31,925 nt of DNA from Rikenellaceae bacterium (GTDB lineage: Bacteria; Bacteroidota; Bacteroidia; Bacteroidales; UBA932): positions 1-31,925 of the forward strand of contig CAAGMI010000040.1 in assembly GCA_900771005.1 (NCBI GenBank), given 5' to 3'. The position numbers and the translations under genes were made by a program. This document shows positions 15,498-22,774 of the stretch, in pieces. Numbering within the stretch: position 1 is the first letter of the stretch; each line of letters opens with the position of its first letter. Below the pieces are notes generated by a model, which did no database searches, was not told where the DNA came from, and saw only the letters and a program-made list of their open reading frames with translations.

Positions 15498-15902
15498 ATG
15501 TTAAAACAGTACGAAACCGTTTTCATTGCAACTCCCGTTTTGTCTGATGCTCAGATGAAGGAAGCGGTTGCCAAGTACACAAGCCTTATCACCGAGAACG
15601 GCGGTAAGATCGTGTCAGAAGAGGATTGGGGGCTCAAGCAGCTCGCGTACCCAATCGATCACAAGACATCAGGGTTCTATTACCTGATCGAATTCCAGTC
15701 AGAGCCAGACTTCGTGGCTACACTCGAGACCCAGTATCACCGTGACGAGCGTATCATCCGCTTCCTCACAGTAGCTCTCGACAAGGATGCTGTCGCTTAC
15801 GCTCAGCACCGTCGCGAGAACAGGGCAAACAAGAAAGCCACTGCACCTAAGGCAGAGAAGAAGGCTGAAGATGTTGAACTTGAAAATGAACAGGAGGACT
15901 AA
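15498..15902 (+). CDS. rpsF: 30S ribosomal protein S6
   Basis: Small-subunit protein that binds 16S rRNA together with S18. The 134 residues open with LKQYETVFIATPVLSDAQM and contain the typical LAYPIDHKTSGFYYLIEFQ and RYHRDERIIRFLTV-like segments. The C-terminus from about residue 110 is a Lys/Glu/Ala-rich acidic tail ending ENEQED; such variable tails are common for S6. It is the first gene of the rpsF-rpsR-rplI operon, 3 nt before rpsR. The start is the ATG at 15498, preceded by an AT-rich leader without a Shine-Dalgarno match. Confidence 0.97.
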   Translation: MLKQYETVFIATPVLSDAQMKEAVAKYTSLITENGGKIVSEEDWGLKQLAYPIDHKTSGFYYLIEFQSEPDFVATLETQYHRDERIIRFLTVALDKDAVAYAQHRRENRANKKATAPKAEKKAEDVELENEQED

Positions 15903-15905
15903 AAT

Positions 15906-16178
15906 ATGGCAAACGTAGAGAACAACGAGATCCGTTATCTGAATCCTCCAACAGTAGAGGTTCGCAAGAAGAAATATTGCCGCTTCAAGAAAGCAGGTAT
16001 CAAATATGTGGATTACAAAGATCCAGAGTTCCTCAAGAAGTTCCTCAACGAGCAGGGAAAGATTCTCCCTCGCCGCATTACCGGTACTTCTCTCAAATTC
16101 CAGCGTAAAGTCGCTCAGGCAGTGAAGCGTGCACGCTCACTCGCCCTTCTTCCGTATGTTACTGACCTTCTTAAATAA
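15906..16178 (+). CDS. rpsR: 30S ribosomal protein S18
   Basis: Small-subunit protein that forms a heterodimer with S6 on the platform of the 30S subunit. The 90 residues include KKKYCRFKKAGIKYVDYKDPEFLKKFL and ILPRRITGTSLKFQRKVAQAVKRARSLALLPY, which cover the S18 signature. It lies between rpsF (3-nt gap) and rplI (9-nt gap), the standard bacterial order. A single Cys (YCRFKK) remains, so it is not a multi-Cys zinc-binding paralogue. Confidence 0.97.
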   Translation: MANVENNEIRYLNPPTVEVRKKKYCRFKKAGIKYVDYKDPEFLKKFLNEQGKILPRRITGTSLKFQRKVAQAVKRARSLALLPYVTDLLK

Positions 16179-16187
16179 TCTGGAGCC

Positions 16188-16628
16188 ATGAAAATTATAC
16201 TCAAGAAAGATATCGCCAATCTCGGTGACGCCGGTGATGTGGTAGAAGTTAAGAACGGTTACGCTCTCAATTACCTCGTTCCTCAGGGATTCGCAGCAGT
16301 CGGAACTCCTTCAGCCATCAAGCAGCACGAGGAGACTCTCCGCCAGAGAGCACACAAAGAGGCCAAGCTCATCGCTGACGCTCAGGCACTCGCAGCAAAG
16401 ATCTCAGCTGTTCCTGTAAAGGTTACAGCAAAGGTCGGCGCAGAGGACAAACTTTACGGCGCTGTCACTTCAGCTCAGGTTGCAGAGATTCTTGCAGCAG
16501 CAGGATTCGACGTTGAGAAGAAGAACATCACCCTTCCTGAAATCAAGGAACTCGGAGAGTTCGAAGGAAAGGTCAAGTGCTACAGGGGTGTCTTCGCTGA
16601 CATCAAGATAAATGTTGTGGCTGAATAA
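16188..16628 (+). CDS. rplI: 50S ribosomal protein L9
   Basis: Large-subunit protein at the base of the L1 stalk. The 146 residues start MKIILKKDIANLGDAGDVVEVKNGYALNYLVPQG-like, the diagnostic N-terminal L9 fold, followed by a long Ala/Lys/Glu helix (residues 45-75) and the C-terminal RNA-binding domain containing KLYGAVTSAQVAEIL. It is the last gene of the operon and is followed by a strong terminator. Confidence 0.97.
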   Translation: MKIILKKDIANLGDAGDVVEVKNGYALNYLVPQGFAAVGTPSAIKQHEETLRQRAHKEAKLIADAQALAAKISAVPVKVTAKVGAEDKLYGAVTSAQVAEILAAAGFDVEKKNITLPEIKELGEFEGKVKCYRGVFADIKINVVAE

Positions 16629-16643
16629 TCGGTCATATCATAT

Positions 16644-16682
16644 AAAAAAGAGGGGTTGACAGAAAGTCAATCCCTCTTTTTT
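16644..16682 (+). terminator. Rho-independent terminator of rpsF-rpsR-rplI
   Basis: A 17-bp stem (16644-16660 with 16666-16682) with one G-U pair and a 5-nt loop. The outer six pairs are A-T, so the transcript ends in TTTTTT. Being A-rich on the left arm, it can also serve the minus-strand gene ending at 16700. Confidence 0.93.
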
Positions 16683-16699
16683 ATGAACTGCCCTGCTGC

Positions 16700-17329
16700 T
16701 TATTCTGCTGCAGGTTCAGCTGTCTGGCCGCCTTCAAACATCTTCCTCATCTGGGCTTCCTGCTCCTCGATGAGTTTCAGATCCTGAGCCTCAATCTCGA
16801 GCCACTTTCCATACTGCTCCGGTGTAAGTATCTTGGACATTTTCTTCTCCCTATACTCACGCTCCCTTGCAGAGATAGGAATCACCTTAGGGACTTCCCT
16901 CTCTCCGTCAAAGCTGCCTCCGGGCATTCCACCAGGGAATCCGCCACCCATACGTCCACCAGGCATTCCTCCAGGGAAACCACCGGGAACCCCGCCGTTG
17001 GCATTGCGGTTCTTGGACATCTTTTCCATCATCTCAGCCATAAGATACTCATCTGAATGGCTGTATACCTTCTTGACCTGCTTTGCCTGCTTCTCATCAA
17101 GACCGAGAAACTCAGCAATCTCCTTTACCTTATTCTCGGCATATTCCTTCCTGACATCCTGATAGATGTCGAAGCCGCCAGGTCCCATTCCGGGACCCAT
17201 TCCAGGGCCCATACCCATACCTGGGCCACCGAATCCACCGCCCATTCCCGGGCCGCCGAATCCGCCCGGCTGTGCAGACATACCAATAGAGAAAAGAAGT
17301 GCAAATGCACAGAATACCAATTTTTTCAT
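16700..17329 (-). CDS. Secreted Gly/Met/Pro-rich protein with Spy-like helical segments
   Basis: A 209-residue exported protein (signal MKKLVFCAFALLFSIGMSAQ). A low-complexity segment follows (residues 21-51) made of GGFGGPGM and GMGPGM units. Next is a helical part with EIAEFLGLDEKQAKQVKKVYS, a second low-complexity patch of GGFPGGMPGG units, and a final helix with KMSKILTPEQYGKWLEIEAQ. The LxLDEKQ..K and LTPEQY..W patterns resemble the LTxxQ-type helices of Spy/CpxP periplasmic proteins and Bacteroidota DUF4890-like proteins; I cannot confirm which. The Met-rich repeats could bind metal, but no role is shown. The start is ATG 17329, since it begins the signal peptide; an upstream ATG at 17356 would lie in the promoter. 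No neighbour explains it. Confidence 0.75.
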   Translation of the reverse strand: MKKLVFCAFALLFSIGMSAQPGGFGGPGMGGGFGGPGMGMGPGMGPGMGPGGFDIYQDVRKEYAENKVKEIAEFLGLDEKQAKQVKKVYSHSDEYLMAEMMEKMSKNRNANGGVPGGFPGGMPGGRMGGGFPGGMPGGSFDGEREVPKVIPISAREREYREKKMSKILTPEQYGKWLEIEAQDLKLIEEQEAQMRKMFEGGQTAEPAAE

Positions 17330-17353
17330 AATAATATCTATTAAAGTTATTTT

Positions 17354-17361
17354 CAAATTTA
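17354..17361 (-). promoter_or_regulatory. Promoter of the Gly/Met-rich protein gene, overlapping a stop codon
   Basis: The minus strand reads TAAATTTG. Its first three bases (17361-17359) are also the TAA stop codon of the upstream POT transporter, so the promoter starts exactly where that CDS ends. Confidence 0.55.
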
Positions 17362-19053
17362 TTCAGCCGTAGCAGCCTCGATCTTCTTGAGCATAGCGAA
17401 CATAATGGCACCTGCTACAAGGCAGAGAGCCATCAGGATACCCCAGTTGGCCCAAAGAGGCACCTTGTCCCAAAGAAGTCCCGGGATGGAGCTCAGGTAA
17501 TTTCCAACCGCCGTAGCCGCAAACCAGAGACCCATCATAAGGCCCTTGTACTTAGGAGGAGCCACTTTGCTGACAAATGATATTCCCATAGGGCTGAGCA
17601 GCAGCTCGGCAAAGGTGAGGACCAGATATGTGGCCATAAGGTACTGAGGGATGACAGGATCAGGAGAAACGGTTCCGTTCAGTTCAGCAGGCGACGCCTG
17701 GCCCATCGAAGCGAATATCATAATAAGATATCCGAGCGCAGCAACGAACATACCGATACCTATCTTCTTTGGAGCGGACGGTTCCAGACCCTTTGGATGT
17801 TTTTCACTCTTCTTTGCAGCAAGGGCACCGAACACTGCCATTGAGACAGGCGTAAGCGCTACTACAAAGAACGGATTGAACTGCTGGAAAAGCTGAGGGA
17901 ATATTTCAAGAGGATTGTCCAATCCCTTGTAGATGACATATGCGCCAAGCCACAGCAAAACGGTAGCCACTCCAGAAACAGCCCTTCCGGACTTTTTCTC
18001 AGACTGGAAAGCGGCGAACAGAGTATAAACCGATACGGCTATCAGGGCGAGCGCCCAGATATTGAACCCTATCCTGCTCCAGCCCACTGCCGTTGCCTGA
18101 GTATAATCACGGGCGAACCAGGTAAGAGACTGTCCGTTCTGATGGAATGCCATCCAGAAGAATATAACCACTGCGAACACAAGGCAAAGAGCGACCACAC
18201 GGTCCTTTGTCTGTTTCGGAGTGAGCTCCACCACCTCTGCATTCCCCTGGGCTGCAGCCTGCTTTGCGTTGACGTCAGCGTGCTTGAACCAGCTGCGTGT
18301 GCAAAGATAGATTGCAATGGAGAAAATCAAGGAAACGCAGGCAATCGCGAATCCCATATTGTAGGATGATGAGAGATGCTCGATATAATAAGAGCTGAAC
18401 TGATCCAGCGGCATCTGTGAAGCATCACCCGGCATCATTGACGCGAGAGATTGAAGCTTCGCGGTGTTGTCGGCCGTGATGGTCCCGTCAAGGAGCTGAT
18501 GCGCAAGTGCAGGAATATCAGCCTTGTATATAAGGCCTGCCTTTGCAAGGAACCTGTTGGTGATTGCGGTCGCAGCGGAAGGAGCAAACATGGCTCCAAT
18601 GTTGATGGCCATATAGAAAAGGCTGAACGCAGAGTCCCTCTTCGCACTGTACTTTGGATCATCGTAAAGATTTCCTACCAGGACCTGAAGGTTTCCCTTG
18701 AAAAGTCCGGTTCCGAGTGCGATAAGCAGCAGAGCGGCTATCATCAGGGTCACGCCCAGTGCATTGGCAGCGGTAGGGATCGCCAGAGCCAGATAGCCGA
18801 GGAACATTACGCATACGCCGGTCACGACGCATTTTCCATAACCTATCTTGTCGGCGAGGATACCTCCCAACACAGGAAAGAAATAGACACATGCCAGGAA
18901 AATGGCATATACCGTACTGGCCAGCGACCCGCCCCATCCGAATTTAGCCTGGAGGAAGAGCATAAAGATCGCCAGCATAGTGTAGTAGCCGAAACGCTCG
19001 CCTGTATTTGCAAGCGCCAGAGCAAACAAACCTTTTGGTTGACCTTTGAACAT
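17359..19053 (-). CDS. POT family proton-dependent peptide transporter
   Basis: An inner membrane proton-coupled di/tripeptide importer of the PTR2/POT family (MFS fold). The 564 residues hold many hydrophobic helices. The proton-coupling motif is ANTGERFGYYTM on helix 1, and the family signature is FSLFYMAINIGAMFAP on helix 5. A longer loop near residues 170-215 and a charged central loop (VELTPKQTKDR) separate the halves, and helix 10 carries PMGISFVSKVAPPKYKGLMMGLWF. The family also includes nitrate and other transporters in plants, but bacterial members of this type carry peptides. It has its own promoter, divergent from the lpxL-like gene. Pairing with PepD, 1 kb away on the other strand, would suit peptide use. 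Confidence 0.93.
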   Translation of the reverse strand: MFKGQPKGLFALALANTGERFGYYTMLAIFMLFLQAKFGWGGSLASTVYAIFLACVYFFPVLGGILADKIGYGKCVVTGVCVMFLGYLALAIPTAANALGVTLMIAALLLIALGTGLFKGNLQVLVGNLYDDPKYSAKRDSAFSLFYMAINIGAMFAPSAATAITNRFLAKAGLIYKADIPALAHQLLDGTITADNTAKLQSLASMMPGDASQMPLDQFSSYYIEHLSSSYNMGFAIACVSLIFSIAIYLCTRSWFKHADVNAKQAAAQGNAEVVELTPKQTKDRVVALCLVFAVVIFFWMAFHQNGQSLTWFARDYTQATAVGWSRIGFNIWALALIAVSVYTLFAAFQSEKKSGRAVSGVATVLLWLGAYVIYKGLDNPLEIFPQLFQQFNPFFVVALTPVSMAVFGALAAKKSEKHPKGLEPSAPKKIGIGMFVAALGYLIMIFASMGQASPAELNGTVSPDPVIPQYLMATYLVLTFAELLLSPMGISFVSKVAPPKYKGLMMGLWFAATAVGNYLSSIPGLLWDKVPLWANWGILMALCLVAGAIMFAMLKKIEAATAE

Positions 19054-19085
19054 ATTTGAATGAAATTAGTAATTCAGCAATTGGA

Positions 19086-19093
19086 CAAAGATA
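19086..19093 (-). promoter_or_regulatory. Promoter of the POT transporter gene
   Basis: The minus strand reads TATCTTTG, with a 32-nt gap to the ATG at 19053. It lies 11 nt from the divergent TATATTTG box of the lpxL-like gene. Confidence 0.6.
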
Positions 19094-19104
19094 ACAAATT
19101 TTGG

Positions 19105-19112
19105 TATATTTG
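19105..19112 (+). promoter_or_regulatory. Promoter of the lpxL-like gene and probably the downstream operon
   Basis: TATATTTG, with only 7 nt to the ATG at 19120; a TTG lies at 19081-19083, 21 nt upstream of the box. The gene should have almost no leader. This box rules out the longer reading that starts at 19060. Confidence 0.65.
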
Positions 19113-19119
19113 TAAGGAC

Positions 19120-20025
19120 ATGAAGAGTATCGGCTACTATCTGATCAAAGGCATAACAAGGCCTCTCGCAATTCTCCCGTTGGGTTTTCACAGAGCCGCC
19201 GGGCGCTTTGTGGGATGGTTCGCAGGATCCGTGATCGGGTACAGGAAGGATGTAGTCATAACCAACCTGTCAAGATCGTTCCCGGACAAATCCTACGAAG
19301 AGATAAAGGACATCTGCAAGAAATTCTACAGGCATTTCGGAAACATCGTAGCCGAAGCCATGTGGTATGGCGGAGGATCTATCGGAAGGGTAAGGAAGTC
19401 CCACATCGTAGAGATAGAGAACATCGATACCATCAACAGGGCATATAAGGAGAACGGTAGCGTTTTCGTCCTCATGGGGCACGTAGGCAACTGGGAACTT
19501 ATAGCCGGATATGTCAATTACGCATACGGCACTCCCCTGAGCGCAGACGAGAATGACCTGTCCGTCGTTTACCGCAAGGTTTCCAGCAGAGCCTGGGATG
19601 AATTCATGAACGGCAACCGGCTCTGCCACATCATAGACAAGAAGCACTATGACGGAGTGGTCGAGACTTTCAATATAATGAGATACATCTTCAACCATAA
19701 GTCTGACAAGAAGATATACAGTTTCATCACAGACCAGTACCCTTATGCCAGAACGGACAAGACTCCGAAGATAACCTTCCTGGGAAGGGAGACATATACT
19801 ATGGACGGGGCCGCGGCTATCGCCCGCAAGATGAAATTGCCCGTACTCTATATGGGAATGCCTCAGACGGCGGAAGGAGGATACAAAATGAGATTCAAGG
19901 TCATCACTGAAGACGCTTCTTCCATGGATGCGGCCGATATCATGCAGAGATTCTATGACCTGCTTGAGGCCGATCTGAAGGAGCAGCCTTGGAATTACCT
20001 GTGGACTCACAAGAGATGGAAATAA
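19120..20025 (+). CDS. LpxL/HtrB-like lysophospholipid (lipid A) acyltransferase
   Basis: An inner-membrane-associated acyltransferase of the lipid A biosynthesis family, which adds a secondary acyl chain to lipid A precursors. The 301 residues match HtrB/LpxL length. The N-terminus has a hydrophobic stretch (PLAILPLGFHRAAGRFVGWFAG). The catalytic Hx4E motif is H121-VGNW-E126 (LMGHVGNWELIAG), followed by FITDQYPYARTDKTPKITFLGRETYT, the family D-Q-x block. The start at 19120 is set by the promoter; the longer ORF from 19060 includes the promoter as coding sequence. It begins a plus-strand run of tightly spaced genes. Confidence 0.88.
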   Translation: MKSIGYYLIKGITRPLAILPLGFHRAAGRFVGWFAGSVIGYRKDVVITNLSRSFPDKSYEEIKDICKKFYRHFGNIVAEAMWYGGGSIGRVRKSHIVEIENIDTINRAYKENGSVFVLMGHVGNWELIAGYVNYAYGTPLSADENDLSVVYRKVSSRAWDEFMNGNRLCHIIDKKHYDGVVETFNIMRYIFNHKSDKKIYSFITDQYPYARTDKTPKITFLGRETYTMDGAAAIARKMKLPVLYMGMPQTAEGGYKMRFKVITEDASSMDAADIMQRFYDLLEADLKEQPWNYLWTHKRWK

Positions 20026-20041
20026 CTAATACTATATTAAT

Positions 20042-21496
20042 ATGACAATCAAAGATTTACAGCCACAGATCGTTTGGAACAATTTCTATCTGATGACCAG
20101 ACAGCCTCGTCCGTCAAAGCACGAGGAGAAGGTCAGGGAATTTCTCCTGAAGTGGGCGAAAGAGCACCAGGTTGAAGCATTCGCAGACGAAACAGGAAAC
20201 GTGATCATGCGAGTTCCTGCAACTCCGGGATATGAAAACCGCAGAGGAGTCATCCTTCAGGCACATATGGATATGGTGCCCCAGAAGATCTCCTCTTCCA
20301 AGCATGATTTTCTCAATGACCCTATCGAAACCCTCATCGACGGCGACTGGGTAACCGCAAACGGCACCACTCTCGGAGCCGATGACGGATTGGGAGTCGC
20401 TCTTGCAATGTCGGTTGCAGAGGACAAGAGCCTCAAGCACGGTCCTGTCGAAATCCTGATAACCTACGACGAAGAGACCGGTATGACTGGCGCGGAGAAA
20501 TTGAAACCTGGCATATTCACCGGAGACATACTCCTCAACCTTGACTCTGAAGATGAAGGCGAACTCTGCATCGGTTGTGCCGGAGGGCTTGATGCCATTG
20601 CGGAATTCGATTACAAGTCAGAAAAGACCCCTGCCGGCTACAAGGCAATAAAGGTAGCAGTCTCAGGACTTCAGGGAGGCCACTCAGGAATGGACATATC
20701 CCTCTACAGAGGAAACGCCAACAAGATCGTGGCAGCAGCCATACTTCCTTCCATGGAAGACAACGGAGCCAAGCTCTCAGACTTTACCGGAGGCAGTCTC
20801 CGCAATGCGATTCCTTTCGAGGCGGAAGCAGTCATTGCATTCCCTGCAGACAAGGAGGCCGCTGTACTCAAGAGCGTAAAAGAGAGATTCGCCAATGCCA
20901 AGGCACGTTTCAAGGAAAGCGATCCTGATATGTGCTACACGATCAAGGACGTTGACACTCCTGCGGAGTGCATAGAAGACAAGGTTGCCCTCAACGCAAC
21001 AAAATCCATAATTGCATGTCCATCGAATGTCATCAGGATGAGTCAGAGCATGCCGGGCCTGATCGAGACATCCACCAACCTCGCGATAGTACGCTGCGAG
21101 GGAGGAAAGATCAGGATTGCGTCTCTTATGCGCAGTGCCATCGACGAGTCAAAGGAAGAGCTCTCTCGCAGGGTACGCTACATATTCGAGGCATTCGGAG
21201 GCAAATGCAGATTCGAAGGAGGATACTCCGGATGGGTACCTAAGCCTGAAGATCCGCTCATCGGACTCATCAATGACATCTACAAGAAGAGATTCGGTCA
21301 TGATATGAATGTCCTTGCAACCCACGGAGGCCTTGAATGCGCACTTCTCGGAGCGAAGTATCCGAACTGGCAGATGGTGTCCATAGGACCTACAGTCAGG
21401 TATCCTCACTCACCGGACGAAAGGACATATATTCCATCAGCCCAGATGGTTTGGGATTTTCTCAAGGACATCCTGATAAACGTACCTGAGAAATAG
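20042..21496 (+). CDS. pepD: Aminoacyl-histidine dipeptidase (M20C, PepD-like)
   Basis: A cytosolic zinc dipeptidase cleaving beta-Ala-His and other Xaa-His dipeptides. The 484 residues match PepD. Metal-ligand segments are visible in order: LQAHMDMVPQK (His, Asp), GADDGLGVAL (bridging Asp), TYDEETGMTGA (catalytic Glu pair) and LNLDSEDEGELCIGCAGG (Asp), with a lid domain in the middle and a C-terminal THGGLECALLG His/Glu segment. It lies 16 nt after the lpxL-like gene, and its TAG stop overlaps the GTG of the next gene by one base. Confidence 0.94.
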   Translation: MTIKDLQPQIVWNNFYLMTRQPRPSKHEEKVREFLLKWAKEHQVEAFADETGNVIMRVPATPGYENRRGVILQAHMDMVPQKISSSKHDFLNDPIETLIDGDWVTANGTTLGADDGLGVALAMSVAEDKSLKHGPVEILITYDEETGMTGAEKLKPGIFTGDILLNLDSEDEGELCIGCAGGLDAIAEFDYKSEKTPAGYKAIKVAVSGLQGGHSGMDISLYRGNANKIVAAAILPSMEDNGAKLSDFTGGSLRNAIPFEAEAVIAFPADKEAAVLKSVKERFANAKARFKESDPDMCYTIKDVDTPAECIEDKVALNATKSIIACPSNVIRMSQSMPGLIETSTNLAIVRCEGGKIRIASLMRSAIDESKEELSRRVRYIFEAFGGKCRFEGGYSGWVPKPEDPLIGLINDIYKKRFGHDMNVLATHGGLECALLGAKYPNWQMVSIGPTVRYPHSPDERTYIPSAQMVWDFLKDILINVPEK

Positions 21497-22185
21497 TGAC
21501 GCAGGATATCAGAAACAAACTTATAGAGTGGGCCGAAAAATACAACGACCCACTCTATTTTGCGGAAGACCCGATAGCCTTCCCGAGGGAGTTCGTACAT
21601 AGGGGCGCATCCCTGCAGGACACTGAAATCGCAGCGATATTTGCAGCTCATTTCGCCTGGGGCAGGAGATCCATGATAGTACGTGACTGCCAGCGTCTGT
21701 TTGACGAAATGCAATGGAAGCCATACGATTATGTGATGGCAGGTGACTGGAGGGATGACAAATCGAGCATACACAGGACGGTGAAATGGTCCGAGGTCGC
21801 TCTGATCTGTTCAAGGCTCAGACAAATTTACAGCTCCCGTTCCTCTCTTGAAGGATTGTCAGTGTCAGACATACGCATATCCGTTTACGGACAGAAAGAA
21901 GATTGCAAGGCGCCCAACAAAAAGATTAACATGATGCGCCGCTGGATGGTAAGGGATGACGGAAAAGTTGACCTTGGCCTCTGGAAGGACACCGACAAAA
22001 GGGAACTCGTCATTCCCCTCGACGTACACGTGTACCGACAGGCAAGCGAGCTCGGCCTGACTTCCAGAAAGTCCAAAGACATCGTAACGGCCATGGAAAT
22101 AACTGATTCGTTCAGGGAAATATTCCCGGACGATCCCGCAAAGGGAGATTTCGCGCTATTCGGATACGGAGTGACAAATGCCTAA
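21496..22185 (+). CDS. TIGR02757 (DUF2400) family protein
   Basis: A 229-residue member of TIGR02757/DUF2400, widespread in Bacteroidota and other anaerobes and of unknown function. Family marks are DPIAFPREFVHRGASLQDTEIAAIFAAHFAWGRR near the N-terminus, PNKKINMMRRWMVRDD in the centre, and IPLDVHVYRQASELGLTSRKSKDI near the C-terminus, ending with DFALFGYGV. The all-helical layout recalls helix-hairpin-helix DNA glycosylase folds, but that is a resemblance only. The start is GTG at 21496, overlapping the pepD stop by one base. It overlaps the zeta-like kinase gene by 8 bp, so translation is probably coupled. Confidence 0.88.
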   Translation: MTQDIRNKLIEWAEKYNDPLYFAEDPIAFPREFVHRGASLQDTEIAAIFAAHFAWGRRSMIVRDCQRLFDEMQWKPYDYVMAGDWRDDKSSIHRTVKWSEVALICSRLRQIYSSRSSLEGLSVSDIRISVYGQKEDCKAPNKKINMMRRWMVRDDGKVDLGLWKDTDKRELVIPLDVHVYRQASELGLTSRKSKDIVTAMEITDSFREIFPDDPAKGDFALFGYGVTNA

Positions 22186-22774
22186 GATGTATATCATAGC
22201 CGGGTGCAACGGTTCGGGGAAGACAACAGCGTCATACACACTGCTGCCGGAGTTGCTTGATTGCCGTGAATTCGTCAATTCGGACGAATTCGCAAAGAGC
22301 CTCTCCCCTTTCGACCCGTCAGCGGCATCCATCTCCGCCAGCCGTTATATGCTGATGAAGATCAAATATCTGATTGAAAGGAATCAGGATTTCTCCGTCG
22401 AGACCACGCTGGCCACCAGGTTCCTTGCGAAAATCATCCGCGAGGCACAGAGCAAGGGGTATTTCGTAACCATTCTTTACTTCTGGGTGAATTCGATAAA
22501 GATCGCCGTTGACAGGGTGCAGGCCAGAGTTGACGCAGGAGGGCACAACGTTGTCCAGGACGTCATCGCCAGACGATACCACATAGGACTCAAATACTTC
22601 TTCGACACCTATGTATCCCTATGCGACAGATGGGTGCTGGCCGACAACTCCATAATTCCCTTCACCGTCGTGGCGGAGGGCACCAGCGACCTTACATTCA
22701 TAAAGGACAACGAGAAATACAGAAAGATACGGGAGATACTGGCAAATTATGAAGAACAGCATATTTCAGATTAG
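22178..22774 (+). CDS. Zeta-toxin-like P-loop kinase
   Basis: A 198-residue P-loop protein of the zeta toxin / UDP-N-acetylglucosamine kinase family. Motifs in order: Walker A GCNGSGKTT (residues 9-17), NSDEFAK (34-40), ETTLAT (75-80), then RVQARVDAGGHNVVQDVIARRY (113-134), which carries the family Arg residues. The ATP-binding and Arg positions appear intact, so it should be active as a small-molecule kinase. No epsilon antitoxin or other small ORF adjoins it: it overlaps DUF2400 by 8 bp upstream and tldD by 26 bp downstream. It may therefore be a housekeeping kinase rather than a toxin. The phosphoacceptor is unknown. Confidence 0.87.
   Translation: MPKMYIIAGCNGSGKTTASYTLLPELLDCREFVNSDEFAKSLSPFDPSAASISASRYMLMKIKYLIERNQDFSVETTLATRFLAKIIREAQSKGYFVTILYFWVNSIKIAVDRVQARVDAGGHNVVQDVIARRYHIGLKYFFDTYVSLCDRWVLADNSIIPFTVVAEGTSDLTFIKDNEKYRKIREILANYEEQHISD

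Noticed and set aside
19270..20010. 246-residue open frame on the minus strand opposite the lpxL-like gene
   Set aside because: Shadow of the acyltransferase; the plus-strand frame has the Hx4E motif and promoter, this one has none.
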